Source: Blastobasis lacticolella
Lineage: Eukaryota; Arthropoda; Insecta; Lepidoptera; Blastobasidae
Length of the DNA: 64,000 nt
NCBI GenBank assembly: GCA_905147135.1
Contig: LR990053.1
Location: forward strand, 10,304,501 to 10,368,500
Reading direction: 5' to 3'
A program made the translations under genes and the position numbers. Shown here piece by piece: positions 1 to 12,864 of this stretch; position 1 is the stretch's first letter; the number at the start of each line of letters is the position of its first letter. Under the pieces are notes generated by a model. It had not been told where the DNA came from. It saw only the letters and a program-made list of their open reading frames with translations, and did no database searches.

Positions 1-740
1 GTAATGGAAATAAGAGGAAACAATAGTTTAATCCAATTTGCCTAGCACAAGTTATAGCTAACCTCCTATCCTTGAATCAATTCTGTGCCGAAATTGGTGA
101 GAACTAAGTACAGCTCACCGCCGATAAGCCTGATATCTCAGGCGATAGTTCAGCCGCCTTGTCCGCGGCGACCGCTATCTCTAAATCAAAACAAACACCT
201 CTGCACGTGGGAAGTCAGAATACCGCTCCAAATGTCCACGTTTCGTGGCCGCGGTCACTCATTAACTTACGTGTCCGGTACCCACTACGTACAGGCAGAT
301 TTTTGTGTCTGTGCTTGTTATAGGTTGTTTGAAGTTGTGCTAAAAGTGTAATTTTAGAAAGTTTTTCGGTATTGTTAGGATAAGACTGGCTTGCTCGCGA
401 CTGTGGCGGCGCGCGCGGCGTGGACAATTTTTTTGCCTGTTATACCTATTCTATAGAATAGTACGATTCCCTGTTCGCGTTCAATACTTTTCCCGTAGGA
501 ATTTGCAAATATTCCCTTTCCCAGTGGTAGATAATTAATACAAGCAAGTAGTTGATTCTACAATTCGTAAGAAAGCTGAAGACCATCAGCATATATGCTT
601 GGACAAATTCACACAGCGCCATCTAACCCCAAAGTAAGCAAAGCTTTTGTAACAATGGGTGTTAGATGACTGATAAACTATACTACTACTGATGACTAAT
701 ACACTTTTTTTTTTTGCAAACACACTTTTCATACATACTA
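1..740. other. AT-rich, no recognisable gene
   Basis: Two overlapping open frames at 85-427 on opposite strands lack coding character. GCGCCATCTA at 616-625 equals the terminal motif of the MITE at 24773-25093 and may be a fragment of one. Nothing else was seen. Confidence 0.5.
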
Positions 741-856
741 CACGCAGACCCGTAACAGAAATTTAAATTCATCATTTCAATTTCTGCTCGACGGGGAATC
801 TAACTCGGGACCTCTACGTGGCATGTTAACCAACTGAATTACTCAATTTCTCAGGC
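741..856 (-). mobile_element. tRNA-derived SINE, family A (decayed copy)
   Basis: Read on the minus strand it starts with a tRNA-like A-box region (TTGGTTAACATGCC). A degraded B-box follows, then the family tail AAATTGAAATGATGAATTT and TTTCTGTTACGGGT. The same body occurs at 2121-2229 and 29470-29590. The B-box carries substitutions, so this is an old copy. Confidence 0.7.
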
Positions 857-1322
857 GGCTTATAGGAAGGAAGCGTCATTAGAAGAGCCTTGTGCCAGAT
901 CCGATCGAAAGCTTTCGCCATGTCCAAGCTGACCGCAAAGACCTCTCCCGTGCTCTCATTTGCTCAGATCAACAGCCGACTGAACTTGATGGTATCCAAA
1001 CTGGCGATCACTGATTAAGCTGATATTTCACTATGTGTTAATATTAGGTTCCTAACCTATGAAATTTGTGTTTTGTAGGACGAAAATGGCGGAAACTGTA
1101 ATTTTCATACAAACTATTTTTTCAATTTCTTGGAAATGGCAATTCATAAACTATAAACATTGTCACAATCAGACAACATTTAGCTAACTGGTACGAATAA
1201 TTTTATTGTGATACTTACACTTTGCATAAAATTACACCTGTTTAAAGAGGTCAAACTGACAACAACTCAAAAGGGGTTTTCAAACTAATTAAATTTAACT
1301 TATATTTAATTTTAGAGACTTA

Positions 1323-1350
1323 TCGGCAACATAATATATTATGTTGCCGA
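1323..1350. repeat. Perfect 28-bp palindrome
   Basis: Two 14-bp arms (TCGGCAACATAATA and its complement) meet with no spacer. It lies in AT-rich sequence with no adjacent gene. Confidence 0.95.
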
Positions 1351-1964
1351 ATAGAGTATAATCTATTTTCGAAATAAAGTATAAATAAAAATATTTGAGC
1401 AAATATATACTTTCAAAAAAACGCAAATTCAAGGACCCAATAATTGACTCCATTGATTATGAGAACAAGACGATTGTTTCGATAGGAATGTAATTAAATA
1501 GAAGCAATCACATTTTTCATTCATAGCCACATAATATTGCGATTCACTGTAGCATCAACAACGCACTTCCAGAAACTTACTATCAGCCTGTATTTAAAAC
1601 TAACGCGTCACCTCGGCGTATACGCAGCCACTCAGTATGTTTGCCGCTGCACTTAGCACGGTTTACTGTCTTTCTGTTATATATTTCTAGCCGCTTTTCC
1701 GCTTCATTGCCAGTGCGTTGCAGTGTTTATGAACCATTTATGGCGGCGCGGAAAGTGGTCCAGTTTATCTGGCGCGTATTTTGTCTTGCTACATTGCCGT
1801 GTACCGTTTCACTTAATAGCTGTATTCGTAATACTATAAAGCGAAACAAGGATGAGTTATATAGGCTGTTAGTGACGTAGGTTTCAGGAAACCATGAGAT
1901 TAAATTTCAAAAATATTTTTTGCGGCCTGACCTAGTATTGTCTGTATTAATAATATAAAGAGGA

Positions 1965-2075
1965 AATTTAATTGTTTGTTGGTTTGTTCGTAATGGATAA
2001 ACTCAAAAGCAACTTTTTCGATTTTTAAAATTCTTTCACCAATAGAAAGCTACATTATCAGCAAATACAGGTCAT
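1965..2075 (+). repeat. Interspersed repeat, family D (fragment)
   Basis: Contains the GTTTGTTCG...ATAAACTCAAAA...TTTCACCAATAGA series shared with the better copy at 17303-17461 and the inverted copies at 53357-53528 and 53907-54050. It is diverged and truncated. Confidence 0.45.
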
Positions 2076-2120
2076 TTTTTAAACTTTTAAATACATAATT
2101 ACATACTAATTATACATTAA

Positions 2121-2229
2121 CACCCACACCCGTAACAGAAATTAGAATTCATCATTTCAATTTATACATGACCGGGAATCGAACCCGGGGTGCCTCTGCT
2201 TGGCATGTTAACCAACTGAACCACTCAGT
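2121..2229 (-). mobile_element. tRNA-derived SINE, family A (good copy)
   Basis: Minus strand: CTGAGTGGTTCAGTTGGTTAA resembles a tRNA A-box region, and GGTTCGATTCC is a perfect B-box. These are followed by the family tail ending TTTCTGTTACGGGTGTGGGTG. This is the best-preserved of the three copies seen. Confidence 0.85.
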
Positions 2230-2735
2230 AGTGATTTATGAAACAGATAAATAATGAATTAATGTGCGACGCAAAAGATTTGCAATTGCCAGTGCTTGTC
2301 ACAGACAGTATTATTTATTATCCTAGATGATTTCTAAAGGGAACGAAGATTTGCGCTTACATTAACTTTAATAAACGCTATGTATAGAAATCAACGTATA
2401 ATAGTATGTCCGTGGATTTTCAAGGCTTATGGTCTTGGATAGAGTTTCAGTTTTATGATCAGAAATACCTAAGACTCCCCAGCTACAAGCCCTAGTCAAA
2501 ATAATTTATGACCTCGTGAAAAAGTTTCAAAATCCCCATAAAAGTGTCACCATGTCGCGCACCGTGGTAACAAAACAAATCACATTTCACTCATTGGCAA
2601 TTCACAATACACATTTAAGTTATCTGTGCTCGCATGATTTAAGTAGCTAGGCTCCAATTATTATGGTCGCCTAAGCCTAAGAACCGACTTGCATATTTTC
2701 GAGCTCGCTTCGCTCTCTTCCAATTTGTGAAAAGA

Positions 2736-3066
2736 TTTTTTTTTATTACAAACAAGGCTGGCATTTGACCGCCATCTCACCTGTTGGTAAGTGACGATGC
2801 AACCGAAGATGAAGCATGCCCGTCTTGGAACAGCCTATTTACACTAGCCTTAAAGGCATCCAGATTATATAGATCATTGAACACACTCGCAGGCAACGCT
2901 TTCCATTCCTTAGCCGTACGCATTATAAAGGTCGAGCCAAAGCGGTTCGTGCAGATATCTGGAAGATCCACGACATAAGGATGAAGCGCTCCGAAATGTA
3001 ATCTGTAGAAGACCGACAGACGCGCAACCCTACGCCGATGTTCGAGGCTCTGTAGCCTAGCCTAAA
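2736..3066 (-). mobile_element. 3' end of a Jockey/CR1-like LINE (RT C-terminus)
   Basis: Minus-strand frame from about 3055 to 2777 reads QSLEHRRRVARLSVFYRL, then LHPYVVDLP, NRFGSTFIMRTAKEWKALP, SVFNDLYNLDAFKASVNR. This is the standard carboxy-terminal block of non-LTR retrotransposon polymerases. It ends in a stop (TAG), a short 3' region and an A-rich tail at 2746-2736. It is 5'-truncated but the frame is open, so the insertion is fairly recent. A second copy is at 8975-9200. Confidence 0.85.
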
Positions 3067-3113
3067 TCAACCACGGGTCACAAATTATCATCTTTTCACG
3101 TTTTACAAGATTA

Positions 3114-3389
3114 GACAACCTTGACGTAAATAATTGTTTTTAAACTTAAAGAAGCCGTAGGTATAGAAAATCCTGTAAATAAAAACCCATTACCTAAACG
3201 AAATCAGTTTATTGGTCCAAGAACCGTTATTCATATGAAAAAGCTGGGATTGACAACCTTGACGTAAATAATTGTTTTTAAACTTAAAGAAGCCGTAGGT
3301 ATAGAAAATCCTGTAAATAAAAACCCATTACCTAAACGAAATCAGTTTATTGGTCCAAGAACCGTTATTCATATGAAAAAGCTGGGATT
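3114..3389. repeat. Exact tandem duplication, 2 x 138 bp
   Basis: 3114-3251 and 3252-3389 are identical by eye over 138 bp. No internal gene or transposon end was recognised. This is either a very recent duplication or an assembly duplicate. Confidence 0.95.
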
Positions 3390-5599
3390 TAATACTCACC
3401 TACGTGATATAATACTTTAACACGTAATCGTGTTCAAAAATATATTTCCGCACAGCGCAATTATGACGTTAAATATGAACTATTAAACCAATGACCCCGT
3501 GCAATTACTGTTTTAAATGTTCTTTATGGCACTATACAGTAATATTGCGAGACATTTCTCTTGAATAAAAACTGTTAGTTAACTGTACTCGTAATGCCCA
3601 TGGCAATGAGCCGAATTTGCATCTTTTAAACATTTCACAGGAAAGATAAAAGTGTTCTGTTGTCTTCATTGCAACTGTATTGTAAAGGCGGCGTGGTGAT
3701 TCTGCATAATTCCTTAACTGAAATAACTTTCGTTTTCCATTTTACGTAACCCTACATAATAATCAAGATTAATGCGAGCTATTCACAATCTTTGTTACAA
3801 GCACGACTTGAAGTTTACGATAAAAATAATCTATAAACTTAATTAAACGCTTGTCCTATTCAGCTTTATCATTAAGTGTAGGTTTGTTGCATGTTCTTAA
3901 TAGCTGCTAATTAATATATGCTAAACTGTGCCTTGGCTTAACATACTTTGATAAGATAGGTCACATTTTATATGGAGGTTCGCCCTCAGTAATACTTTAA
4001 ATTGACTATTTTTCTTTCGAACCTCTAAAAGACTTTGGTGTCAAACTAATAACATAACAAAAAGCTGGTGCCAGCGTTTAGGCGAAGTGAATGTTGGGTA
4101 TAGTAGAAGAAACATGAAAGTCGAATAAATCCGATGGAAATGCGCTCCATACGGAATATTTACGACGTTCAAGGTGTAAGCTGAACGATGATGTGGTTGC
4201 TACGATTAAAGTAGTTATGCTCATAAGATGTATATAGTATTCGGAAATGTGGAGAGGCTATCCTCTCCAACCGTCTCCAACTTTCATCTATATGAAAGAC
4301 GGCTTACGAAAGGTATTTATCGCGCGAGCGAATGTAAAAGGATCGTCAGACAACGCCCGAGGAAGACATATAAGTACCTACGTGCTGGTCAAATAAATGA
4401 TCTGCTCCAAAAAGGGCTGGTTAGGAGTACCTTCAACTGGCGGAAATGTGGTAGTGGCAAAATAAGTGTGTTAGGATCGTAGCTTTTGGAACTCTTTACT
4501 CTCATAGTCTTTGCGTACCCCTGTGGAATACGTGCGTGACTGACTATGTATTTGCAACAAAGTGTCATAACATTAAGCATGTTTTTTATAATTTAATATT
4601 ACCCTTCTATCTTGACCTTGTATTTAGAGAGTTCATAAAACGTCACTATAACCTTTTATCTAACGACATGAATCTTGAATATACACCGATACTAATATCA
4701 AAAGCTTTTCCATCTAATCTAAATCTTTCACTGGTAACAACGTAAGAAATAGTTTCATGTATTCCTTGGAGCCTTATCCTCTCCGAGTGTATCTAAATAA
4801 ACAAGTACACACACAGTACAGACAACAACTTGTTACACGTCAGCCAGATCACAATGACGATAATGGTAGGCCTCAAGCCTTTCAGGTTCGCGACGTGATC
4901 GCAACCGACTTGGCCCCACCACCTCAACATGCCTGTCCGACTATAATTGTTGTAACGGTCCCGTGTCTGATAACGAACTAGACGTATTTTAGTACATGTG
5001 TGTACGTGCGAATATTCCACCGAGTCCCTTCACTTGCAGTACAGGTAGAGAGACGTCTACGTTTACTGAACGGCACAAAATGTGGACTACTTGTTTCGCC
5101 ATCTTCAGAGTAGTGATCTTCATCTTGGTTTACATCAAACGCGGTTATGTTCGTGTTTTTCGGTGACCTACTACAGATTGTACTGATATAATACTTCAGG
5201 ATTTACTTGAAAACACTGGTCTACATACTGCTGATTGATATATTAAGATTGTATAGATACGATTAAACACGGCAAAACTTGATGTACCTACACAAATAAT
5301 GTCTTATCTTAATTTTATAATGTGTCTCGCAATTGTGGATGAAGTATTTCTAACATGAAAACCTCAGATCCTAGCCTCGATTGCGTCTCTAGAATACTTT
5401 GCTGTTTATTTTTCAAACCGGCACCACCTGTAGCGTCTTTCGCATGTTTAACTTGCTTAGAAGCTATATCAGATTAAAATTTATAGAACGGAGGTGAGAA
5501 ATTATGGGTCTAAGGATCAATTCTTTATGTTTTTATTTGCTAAGTTTTATGATATAAGTAGAATTAATATTCATTAATATTTCAAAAGGGTTTGAAACG
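3390..5599. other. AT-rich intergenic sequence, nothing recognised
   Basis: Only short chance frames (for example 4228-4482 and 4757-4981) with no splice or codon support. No repeat family was identified. Confidence 0.5.
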
Positions 5600-5830
5600 A
5601 GTACATCCGTGGCAGCCATGGCGTGAGAGATATCGCGGATAAGATCTTAAAGGCATGCCTGCGTAGTTTGGTCACATTGCGAAAGCCCCAGGGATGCGTG
5701 GAAAATAAAGGCCTTAACCTATTTGTATCAGTAAAGGGGTCCCGCGGGAGACCCGGGAAGCGATGGATTGACATCGCCGAGTCGGGTAGGAACCCGACCG
5801 AAGTGAGGATGCCGAGATTAATTCCTTATT
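5600..5830 (+). mobile_element. Decayed RTE-type LINE 3' end
   Basis: The frame from 5623 shows VRDIADKILKACLR, then SRGRPGKRWIDIAE, matching the RDIADK...RLRWYG...RGRPKKRWLD carboxy-terminus seen intact at 33611-33943. The WYGHV motif is disrupted, so this is an inactive fragment of a diverged subfamily. Confidence 0.7.
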
Positions 5831-8800
5831 ATTTTATCCTGTCAGCGTCGAATAACCACACAACACCCTACAACAGTAACATTGTAGGTACCTTGCTACA
5901 TTTTTAACAACATAGTCTACTTATACCAGTCTAATAAGCTGTCACACGATAAATTTCAAGTGGCTGCCTCTCATCCTACTTTGATACAATAAATGTTAAT
6001 CTCATGAATATCGCGAGTGCTTCATTATTGTAACCTAGCTGCTCGGAGCACGGCGTAATGTGGTAGTGTAAGTTGATTTTATACAGATTTATAAGCCATA
6101 ATAATTTACGCATCGCGATTACAGGCCGGGGAAACCGCGGTTTTCTTGCACTCAGTGGGCGTATAGACCCGTTTCTGATTTGCCCGCGGCAATATTAATT
6201 TACTTTGATGTATTTAGAACTTCACGCATTCTTGAAGGGATGAATAAATATCTTGGAACATCGTGTATTTCTTTTCGTAATAACTTTGTAGGTAATATTC
6301 AAATGGTTGGTAGATAAAAATATCATAGTTTTAGCTTCCCCTTTAATGAAGTGCCAGTCATCCTTTTCGCTACTTCTAAATTGTGTTGACTGTAAAACTG
6401 CTTCATTTTGAAAGCAAAATAAAATGACGCACTGAGTACCCTGTGCAGCCTTGTGTTTGTTTGACCGTAGGTACTATGTAATGTTATGAGGCATTCCTCT
6501 TCCTCTCTTTCCTTCAACTTTGCCTTCAATCATTCATCTTAAAAAGTTGACATGTCTCAGGAAGACGAAGTCCAAGATTTGAATATTGAAAGGACGTGAA
6601 GGAAAAAGTGAGCGCCGGGGATTATAAGGTGATGAAAAGGTGAGACAGGAGAAAGGAGTTACGATTGCTCCACCGACAAGAGTTATACTCTTAAATATAT
6701 GATTATGATATAATACGGCAGACGAACAGTCAAGCGGGCCTGATGTACTATAATTAAATAAACATCCCAATCGAGTTTTATTAAATCGCGGCCCGTATGG
6801 TGCATCCATCAGGCATACGAACAATTTGCCCGTACCGCAATCCACGCAGCGGGCGGACACCCGTGGATTTTAATAGAAATTTAATGATTGCACAGTGCAG
6901 CACGCGAAAGTTGATAGTTTTCTCGCTACCCTGCAATTTCGCGACGTCGGGTCATTTGCTGAGGCGCCTAGATCGAGATGCTCCGTACTGCGCTGCGCGT
7001 ACGCCACTCCGTCTTGTGCCGGGCTCGTGCGCTGCATGTCCTACAAAGTACCCACATGCGGCATGTTTACTTAATATTTTACTGTAATATACGGCTGTTT
7101 TGCCATACTTTGCAGCGATATTAGAAAGTTCAGCGGACATTGCAACGATCGACAGTTTGCTTTACCCACCTATGTTAGCTTTAATGACACCTAAATGCGC
7201 CATAAAAACTATTACTGCCCATAATATAATGAATGGTGTAATTATGAAGTTGCTACATAAGATTTGCTACTTACAAGTGAAAATCTTTATTATATAGAAC
7301 ACTTACAACAAATACCTACATCGTTGAAAGAACTTAGTCATTGTTGTTATTTTATTTTTGAATTACCTTTAAGTACCTTAAGTACCTAGAACTTCTGTCT
7401 GCCACTTTTAAGAATAATATTTTAGCATAACATTTTAACGTAAGCCTTTTATTATAAGCACTTACAACTTGAGCTATTGAGATAAGAGTATCTAAACTAC
7501 TCAAGACATTCAGGGAATTCAGCGATACTAAAAATTTCGCCGAAAGCTGCTGTTGTTCCCAAAAGATTCAGCTGAATTACATATAAGGGTTATTATGTAA
7601 AATATTGTCGAAATAATTTTAAAAACTACGAGACAACATTTTTTAAAAATCAGTAATTCTATTTTTAAAGTAGGCACCTTTGCTCCCAAATCAATACCGA
7701 ATCAGCAATAGCATCTCAAGTCAATAAATAATATCATATTGATCGAACATCGCGAGCCCGGCAGCCTAACAAGTTCCTAACAAGTGTTAACACTGCCGAA
7801 ACATAGTTTCGATCAAGTTGATGTGAATTAATTTCACTTTCGATCATCGGGTAATGAATAGAGGGTCAGACGGTACAGACGGTACACTTTCGCCCCGGGC
7901 CCCGTTGGCCTGTGATGTTATGCAAATTGGAATTCGCTAATGTGTTGCGTCACTCTGTAATGTACTAGTTTTTTGTTTGTTTGTATACAGACCAACTAAA
8001 TGGGACCGTTTTGTTCTTGTTTCAGGTATGTCTTCGCTTTTGTTCGGTGAGTGTTGAAGTGAAATTCGTTCGCGGATTAGATTGACTGAGTCAGTGGAGC
8101 GGTGCGAGCTTGTTGGTGGTATGTGATACGGCGTATTACGACTTACGACGTGTTCGTTTTGTTTATCGATACCGATTGCCTATTGTGCCTATCGTGGATT
8201 CTAATTTGTAAGGTGGTAGGTAAGTGAAACAACCTTATGATTAATCATAAGTACAACCAAGTTTACATATAGGTACTCAGATATATTTACACTACTTGCT
8301 TAAATGAAACAAAGCTGAGAACCATCTGACATCATCACATAGAGAAAACCGATAAACGGACACACAGATCGACCGATACATATGTCAAACATATAATACT
8401 CCTCTTTTTTCCCGTTAAAAACAATAAGTAAGTAATAACTAAAATTACTATTATAATTATATTTAAAGTAACTAATATTGCGTATTATATAAATAGGCAC
8501 GTTGTACAGGTGAATCTGCTTAATGGTATTTCAAATTAGTTCTCTTGTCACACCAAATCAGTGTCTGTTTGCGAAACTGTTCACGAGCTCGCAATTAAAT
8601 TGTGCAAATCACCGTTCCCAAAAAGCGGTTAGAGTCTCTAGAGTCAATCCGAAAGCATCACAAAATATAATTTGTATAACAATGGCCGTGTGTTTCCCAT
8701 GAATAGCGGAATTAGATTGACAGTAGGGTCAGACGCGGGCCATTGAAAATCGGCATTTTGACACAATAATGCATTTGATTTGTTACTTTCACTCAAAATC

Positions 8801-8974
8801 ATCGACGCCACAATGAGTCCCTGCTAATATGATTAATGCGAAAGTTGCCCGTTTGTTGCACAAGTGAGCTTGGCTCGGCCTAATGGAGACGTGGGCTGAT
8901 TGGAATTCCGGTGGGTATGCTTACGCCCTACCCGGATCAAACGGGAAAGCCGCTAAATAGACCTCTCCCTGATA
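5831..8974. other. Intergenic, mostly unassigned
   Basis: Frames at 6534-6860 and 6797-7087 overlap on opposite strands in a slightly GC-richer patch and look non-coding. The only candidate functional item is the possible first exon at 8093-8219. The rest is AT-rich. Confidence 0.45.
8093..8219 (+). other. Possible non-coding first exon of an unidentified plus-strand gene
   Basis: TCAGT at 8091-8095, a good insect initiator, is preceded by an overlapping AP-1-like TGAGTCA. It is followed by a GC-richer leader-like stretch whose only ATG (8121) is closed at once by TGA. The stretch ends at a consensus donor, GTAG-GTAAGTG, with GT at 8220. No following exon was recognised, so this rests on signals alone. 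Confidence 0.22.
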
Positions 8975-9200
8975 ACCTTTTTTTCATCTAAGGCAGGCAT
9001 TTGACCGCCATCTCACCTGGTGATAAGTGACGATGCGGCTGAAGAAGAGCATGCCTGTCTAGGAACAGCCTATTCATTCCACCCCTTCAGGCGTCCAAAT
9101 TATAATGATCAGAGAATCACTCGCAGGGAACGTGTTCCATGCCTTAGCCGTACGCATTATAAAGGTTAAACTAAAGCTGCTCGTGCGGATAGCTGGAAGG
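8975..9200 (-). mobile_element. Jockey/CR1-like LINE 3' end, second copy
   Basis: About 200 bp aligns by eye with the copy at 2736-3066 (shared GGCATTTGACCGCCATCTCA, GTGACGATGC, CCTTAGCCGTACGCATTATA), same orientation. Indels break the reading frame, so it is older. It has a short T-run at its left end. Confidence 0.75.
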
Positions 9201-12200
9201 TAAATACTGTGATGTTCGCGTTTCGCGTTTAAGTATACCATAAATAAGCAGCTACAGCTACTGTTAAATAATCGTGAGCAAATTAAACTGTGAAAGTCCT
9301 AAACCAGTATACTCTAAAACAAAGAGTACTAAAGACTATCAAAATAGAAACGTACACCGTTTATTATGCTAATTACGCACTGACCGTCCAGTTTTCACAC
9401 TCGACACTTCTGTTTGAGGTTGAGACAATTTCGTAGCTCTGAATACATAACTAATTGGTTTGGTGAAAGTGAAAAATCGGCATGTTGACAATTTACTAAA
9501 CGTGATCGTGATCGATGTACCTTCAATAGGTACCACACCATTATATCGAACTATCACTTGAGCATAAGCATAATTGATATTCTGTACTTTTAATGTTTGG
9601 TTGTGCTTCAGAATTGCCATATTAAATAGTGCAGCTTTATTTCGAGTACAGAGGCAATTCAAAAGATAAAAAATCCATAATTGAACAAATTGTTTAGTAG
9701 GTACATTGTCGATGAAAATGTGTCAAGAATTGAGACTAAAGTTTCCCTTTTAAAGGAATGCTTTCTTAATCACCTGTCACTAGAATGAGTAATGCGCTCG
9801 AATAACTTTCGACCTTCTGAATGGCTCGCAATAAAGTCATTATTAAAAAGCGTTTAATCATTACTTTGTTTATAATCTATTTATGGCTCCGGGCGCGAGC
9901 AGATGTGGGCCACCTGAACTTGGAAATGTATAATTTGTTCTTTGAAATATTGCAATGCTTTCAGATTTTCTTGATACATTATTTACTGTGTTCCATCATT
10001 GTGGTACCATACCAATTACTGATAATCGGGTCTTTATAACTTGCATGGTTCATAGAAGTAATAGTCGAGTGTTGTAGCATTTGAAGCGACTTAATTGGAT
10101 TACATACCGCAACACTAACAAATCTCGTATTGCCTAACGTTACATGATTGCATCGGTGCGTGAGAATTTGGATACTTTTGCATCAAGTAGTTACTTTGGA
10201 CATATACACGAGAAATCGATTCCATACACTTTCTACAATAACTATTGTCTTGTTAGTTTCGCTTTCCTACTGTTTGTACTGTTTGATGACGCAGCGATTC
10301 TCTTAAAAAATGTTAATGAAATGTATCAATCATCATTCAATTTGATATAACAATTTATCATGGCCTCTATTTATCTCCATGCAAATTGCAGGAGATAACA
10401 TTGACATTTTTCATAGACTGGCATTCTTGCTCGCATAAGTTAGTACCTCGTAAGTAGAGAACGTTATTGGAAACCACTATAATATGCGCGTATTTATGAT
10501 CAGGAGAAAGTTGATATAAGGGATTAATGCGCTGTCGCAATTTCAATGCTGCGCTGTGTTTGTAAAAGGATTTCCTTTAGGTGCGAGAAAGTGTCTCGGC
10601 GAGCGACGGTTTCCCGCGAAGTGGCTTTGGGCCTCATTAAAGATACCGTTCCGCCCTAGTAATCTGTCAGCGTGATCGATTTTCAAGTCGAGCGTGGGCC
10701 TGTTGATCTAGCATGCATCCAGGGCGGGGATGCTACCGTTGCAACGGCCGATAACTGTTTCCGAAGTGGCCGTAAGTGTTCGGCGACTCTGGCCAACGGT
10801 AATTGGTCGCGCGAATGGCGTGCATCGGCCGCCGGTAGCGGACGAGGAATTCCGCCCCACGTAACCGCATCAATCGAACACATCACGGCTGCACGTCGTT
10901 TTGTTACATCGAAAGATGGCGCCAAAGAATGCGATGCGTCAACCGCAAATGTGTTACGAAATATTGTAGTATAATACCATAAGTCCATTAGAGAAAATTG
11001 ACTTTCTAAATACATTAATCTCTTCCAAGGATGTCATTGAGCAAATTGCTCATGTGTCGATGCTAGTTTAATTTGATTTGTGAGTTCGTATTAGAAAATC
11101 TCTCATTGAGGTATGAAAATGGACGCGGTTGGCGCGCTGGCTCTCTCTATTAAATCAATCAATTAACAATACGCACGGCTCAGTTCGCTCCACATGGTTA
11201 TCTGAATGGAATGATCGCTTAGGTCTGAAATTACTCTTGTTCAATCGGATAATCGTAACTCAGATCTGAATCGTAGGGATGTATCGTAAATGCCTTTCCT
11301 TATTAAGTCTTTCTGATCCGGACCAAGATTGCAAGCACTATCTCCATCCACGCTATACTCTTTTGAGATACCTAATGATTAAAAATGTAAATCTCTTCCA
11401 AAAAAATTAATAAAAGTCGCGCTCCAATCCGAAAGTAACTGTTATTAAATGGGTAACAAGTCTTTTTATTACTTTATTCACGGGCAACAACAGATTTTCG
11501 ATGAAATAACGGATGTCTGACAAAATACTTCAGCCTCATACCGGACGCGAAACAGTGTCACTCACATTTTAGACAGTCCAATGCAATTCGATGACAACAT
11601 TGCAGCCGTAATGGAATTGTGTAACAATTGTTATGTCTGCTGAAAATTTGATAATCCAAATCCAATTATAATCACAATGATAAATCTGGTACGTGGAGAC
11701 ATTTCTGAATTGATCCTCTTTATTTATGTTAGTGCAGTCTGTAGTGCGATCGTTACATAAGGCATTGCAGCACTCAGATGGCCTTGAACGAATGATCTGC
11801 GATGCCGGTCGGCGTACGCGCAGACGGCGGATGCATAGAAATTGCTGCATCGCACGGCATCGTCCATCTGCGCCGGAATGGTGCTCACTGATTTGCAAGT
11901 CTTACAAGAGTACACTTACTGGCAGGAAGTTTATGTGGGCGAGAAATAACACGTCTTTATCTTAAACATTGGGCAGGGTGACGCGGAATGCATATCTGAT
12001 GGGAGTAGACAGTAGTTTGTGTCTATTGCAGTAATTATCATTATCGAAAAATAAAATTCGTTAAGATTATGTTAATTGCTGAAGTTGTTTATTGTTTATT
12101 GTAACCCTTTTTGGTGAGTTGTGACCTAGGCTTTGAAAGCTTAGAGGTAAAGATAGTGACATACAGATAAAGACACAGCGGTAACTAACAGTCACCTACA

Positions 12201-12790
12201 ATTAGTTCCAAAGTAAGATAAACCTCAATACAATTAGGTTTATAGGTAACTGAACTTCCTTAATCACCCGCCTTTGTAAAGGCATGCGCTTGTATTATTG
12301 AAGTGCAAATAGTCGTTTGTGATTTGCCATTTGGATTCAAATTATGGAATAAACGTTCCATAGTAATGGATAGTATCGCTTTTGTTCACAATGTTTTAGG
12401 TGGTTTATTTTACGACCTTGCTCTCTTAGTAAGACCACAAAATACAAATAGGCACTAAAGTAAGACCTGAAACTAGCACAGCCCCAACACTACAATGCAG
12501 ATGTTGCCGTGTGCTAAGACATTAGAGCTCCGCTTGTATCTAGAATAATCTAGATTAACATTATAGGCAGCAGCATACATAATTTGATGCCAACGCAATG
12601 CAATGAAATTATATTCGTGTTACAGTTTTTATGGCGTATAATATGATAACGTCGTAGTCTGGTATTTTTTTTATATTAGTAGAAAGATAGTGTACCAATG
12701 TGATTCTGCGTTCCTTGAACTAAAAGTCAAAGATAGAACAAAATCATATGAATATTTAAATTTTTTTTTAATTCCATTGCTAGCTTTAAT
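9201..12790. other. Intergenic with two GC-rich patches
   Basis: Mostly AT-rich. 10560-10970 is clearly GC/CpG-richer and open in several frames on both strands (10672-10974 plus, 10683-11015 minus). Neither frame resembles a known protein. A second GC patch at 11720-11900 contains the hairpin-forming segment 11800-11862. These could be conserved regulatory DNA. Confidence 0.4.
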
Positions 12791-12864
12791 TATGTTCGAA
12801 AACCTACCTATACTATCTCTTCAACTCTATGTCCGAAAGCCTACCTATACTATCTCTTCAACTC
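12791..12864. repeat. Tandem duplication, 2 x 37 bp
   Basis: Units 12791-12827 and 12828-12864 share CCTACCTATACTATCTCTTC and differ at two positions. Confidence 0.9.

Noticed and set aside
8029..8055. 21-nt micro-exon between a strong acceptor (GTTCTTGTTTCAG) and GTGAGTG
   Set aside because: Signals are good, but with no flanking exons a 21-nt exon cannot be supported. Chance pairing is likely.
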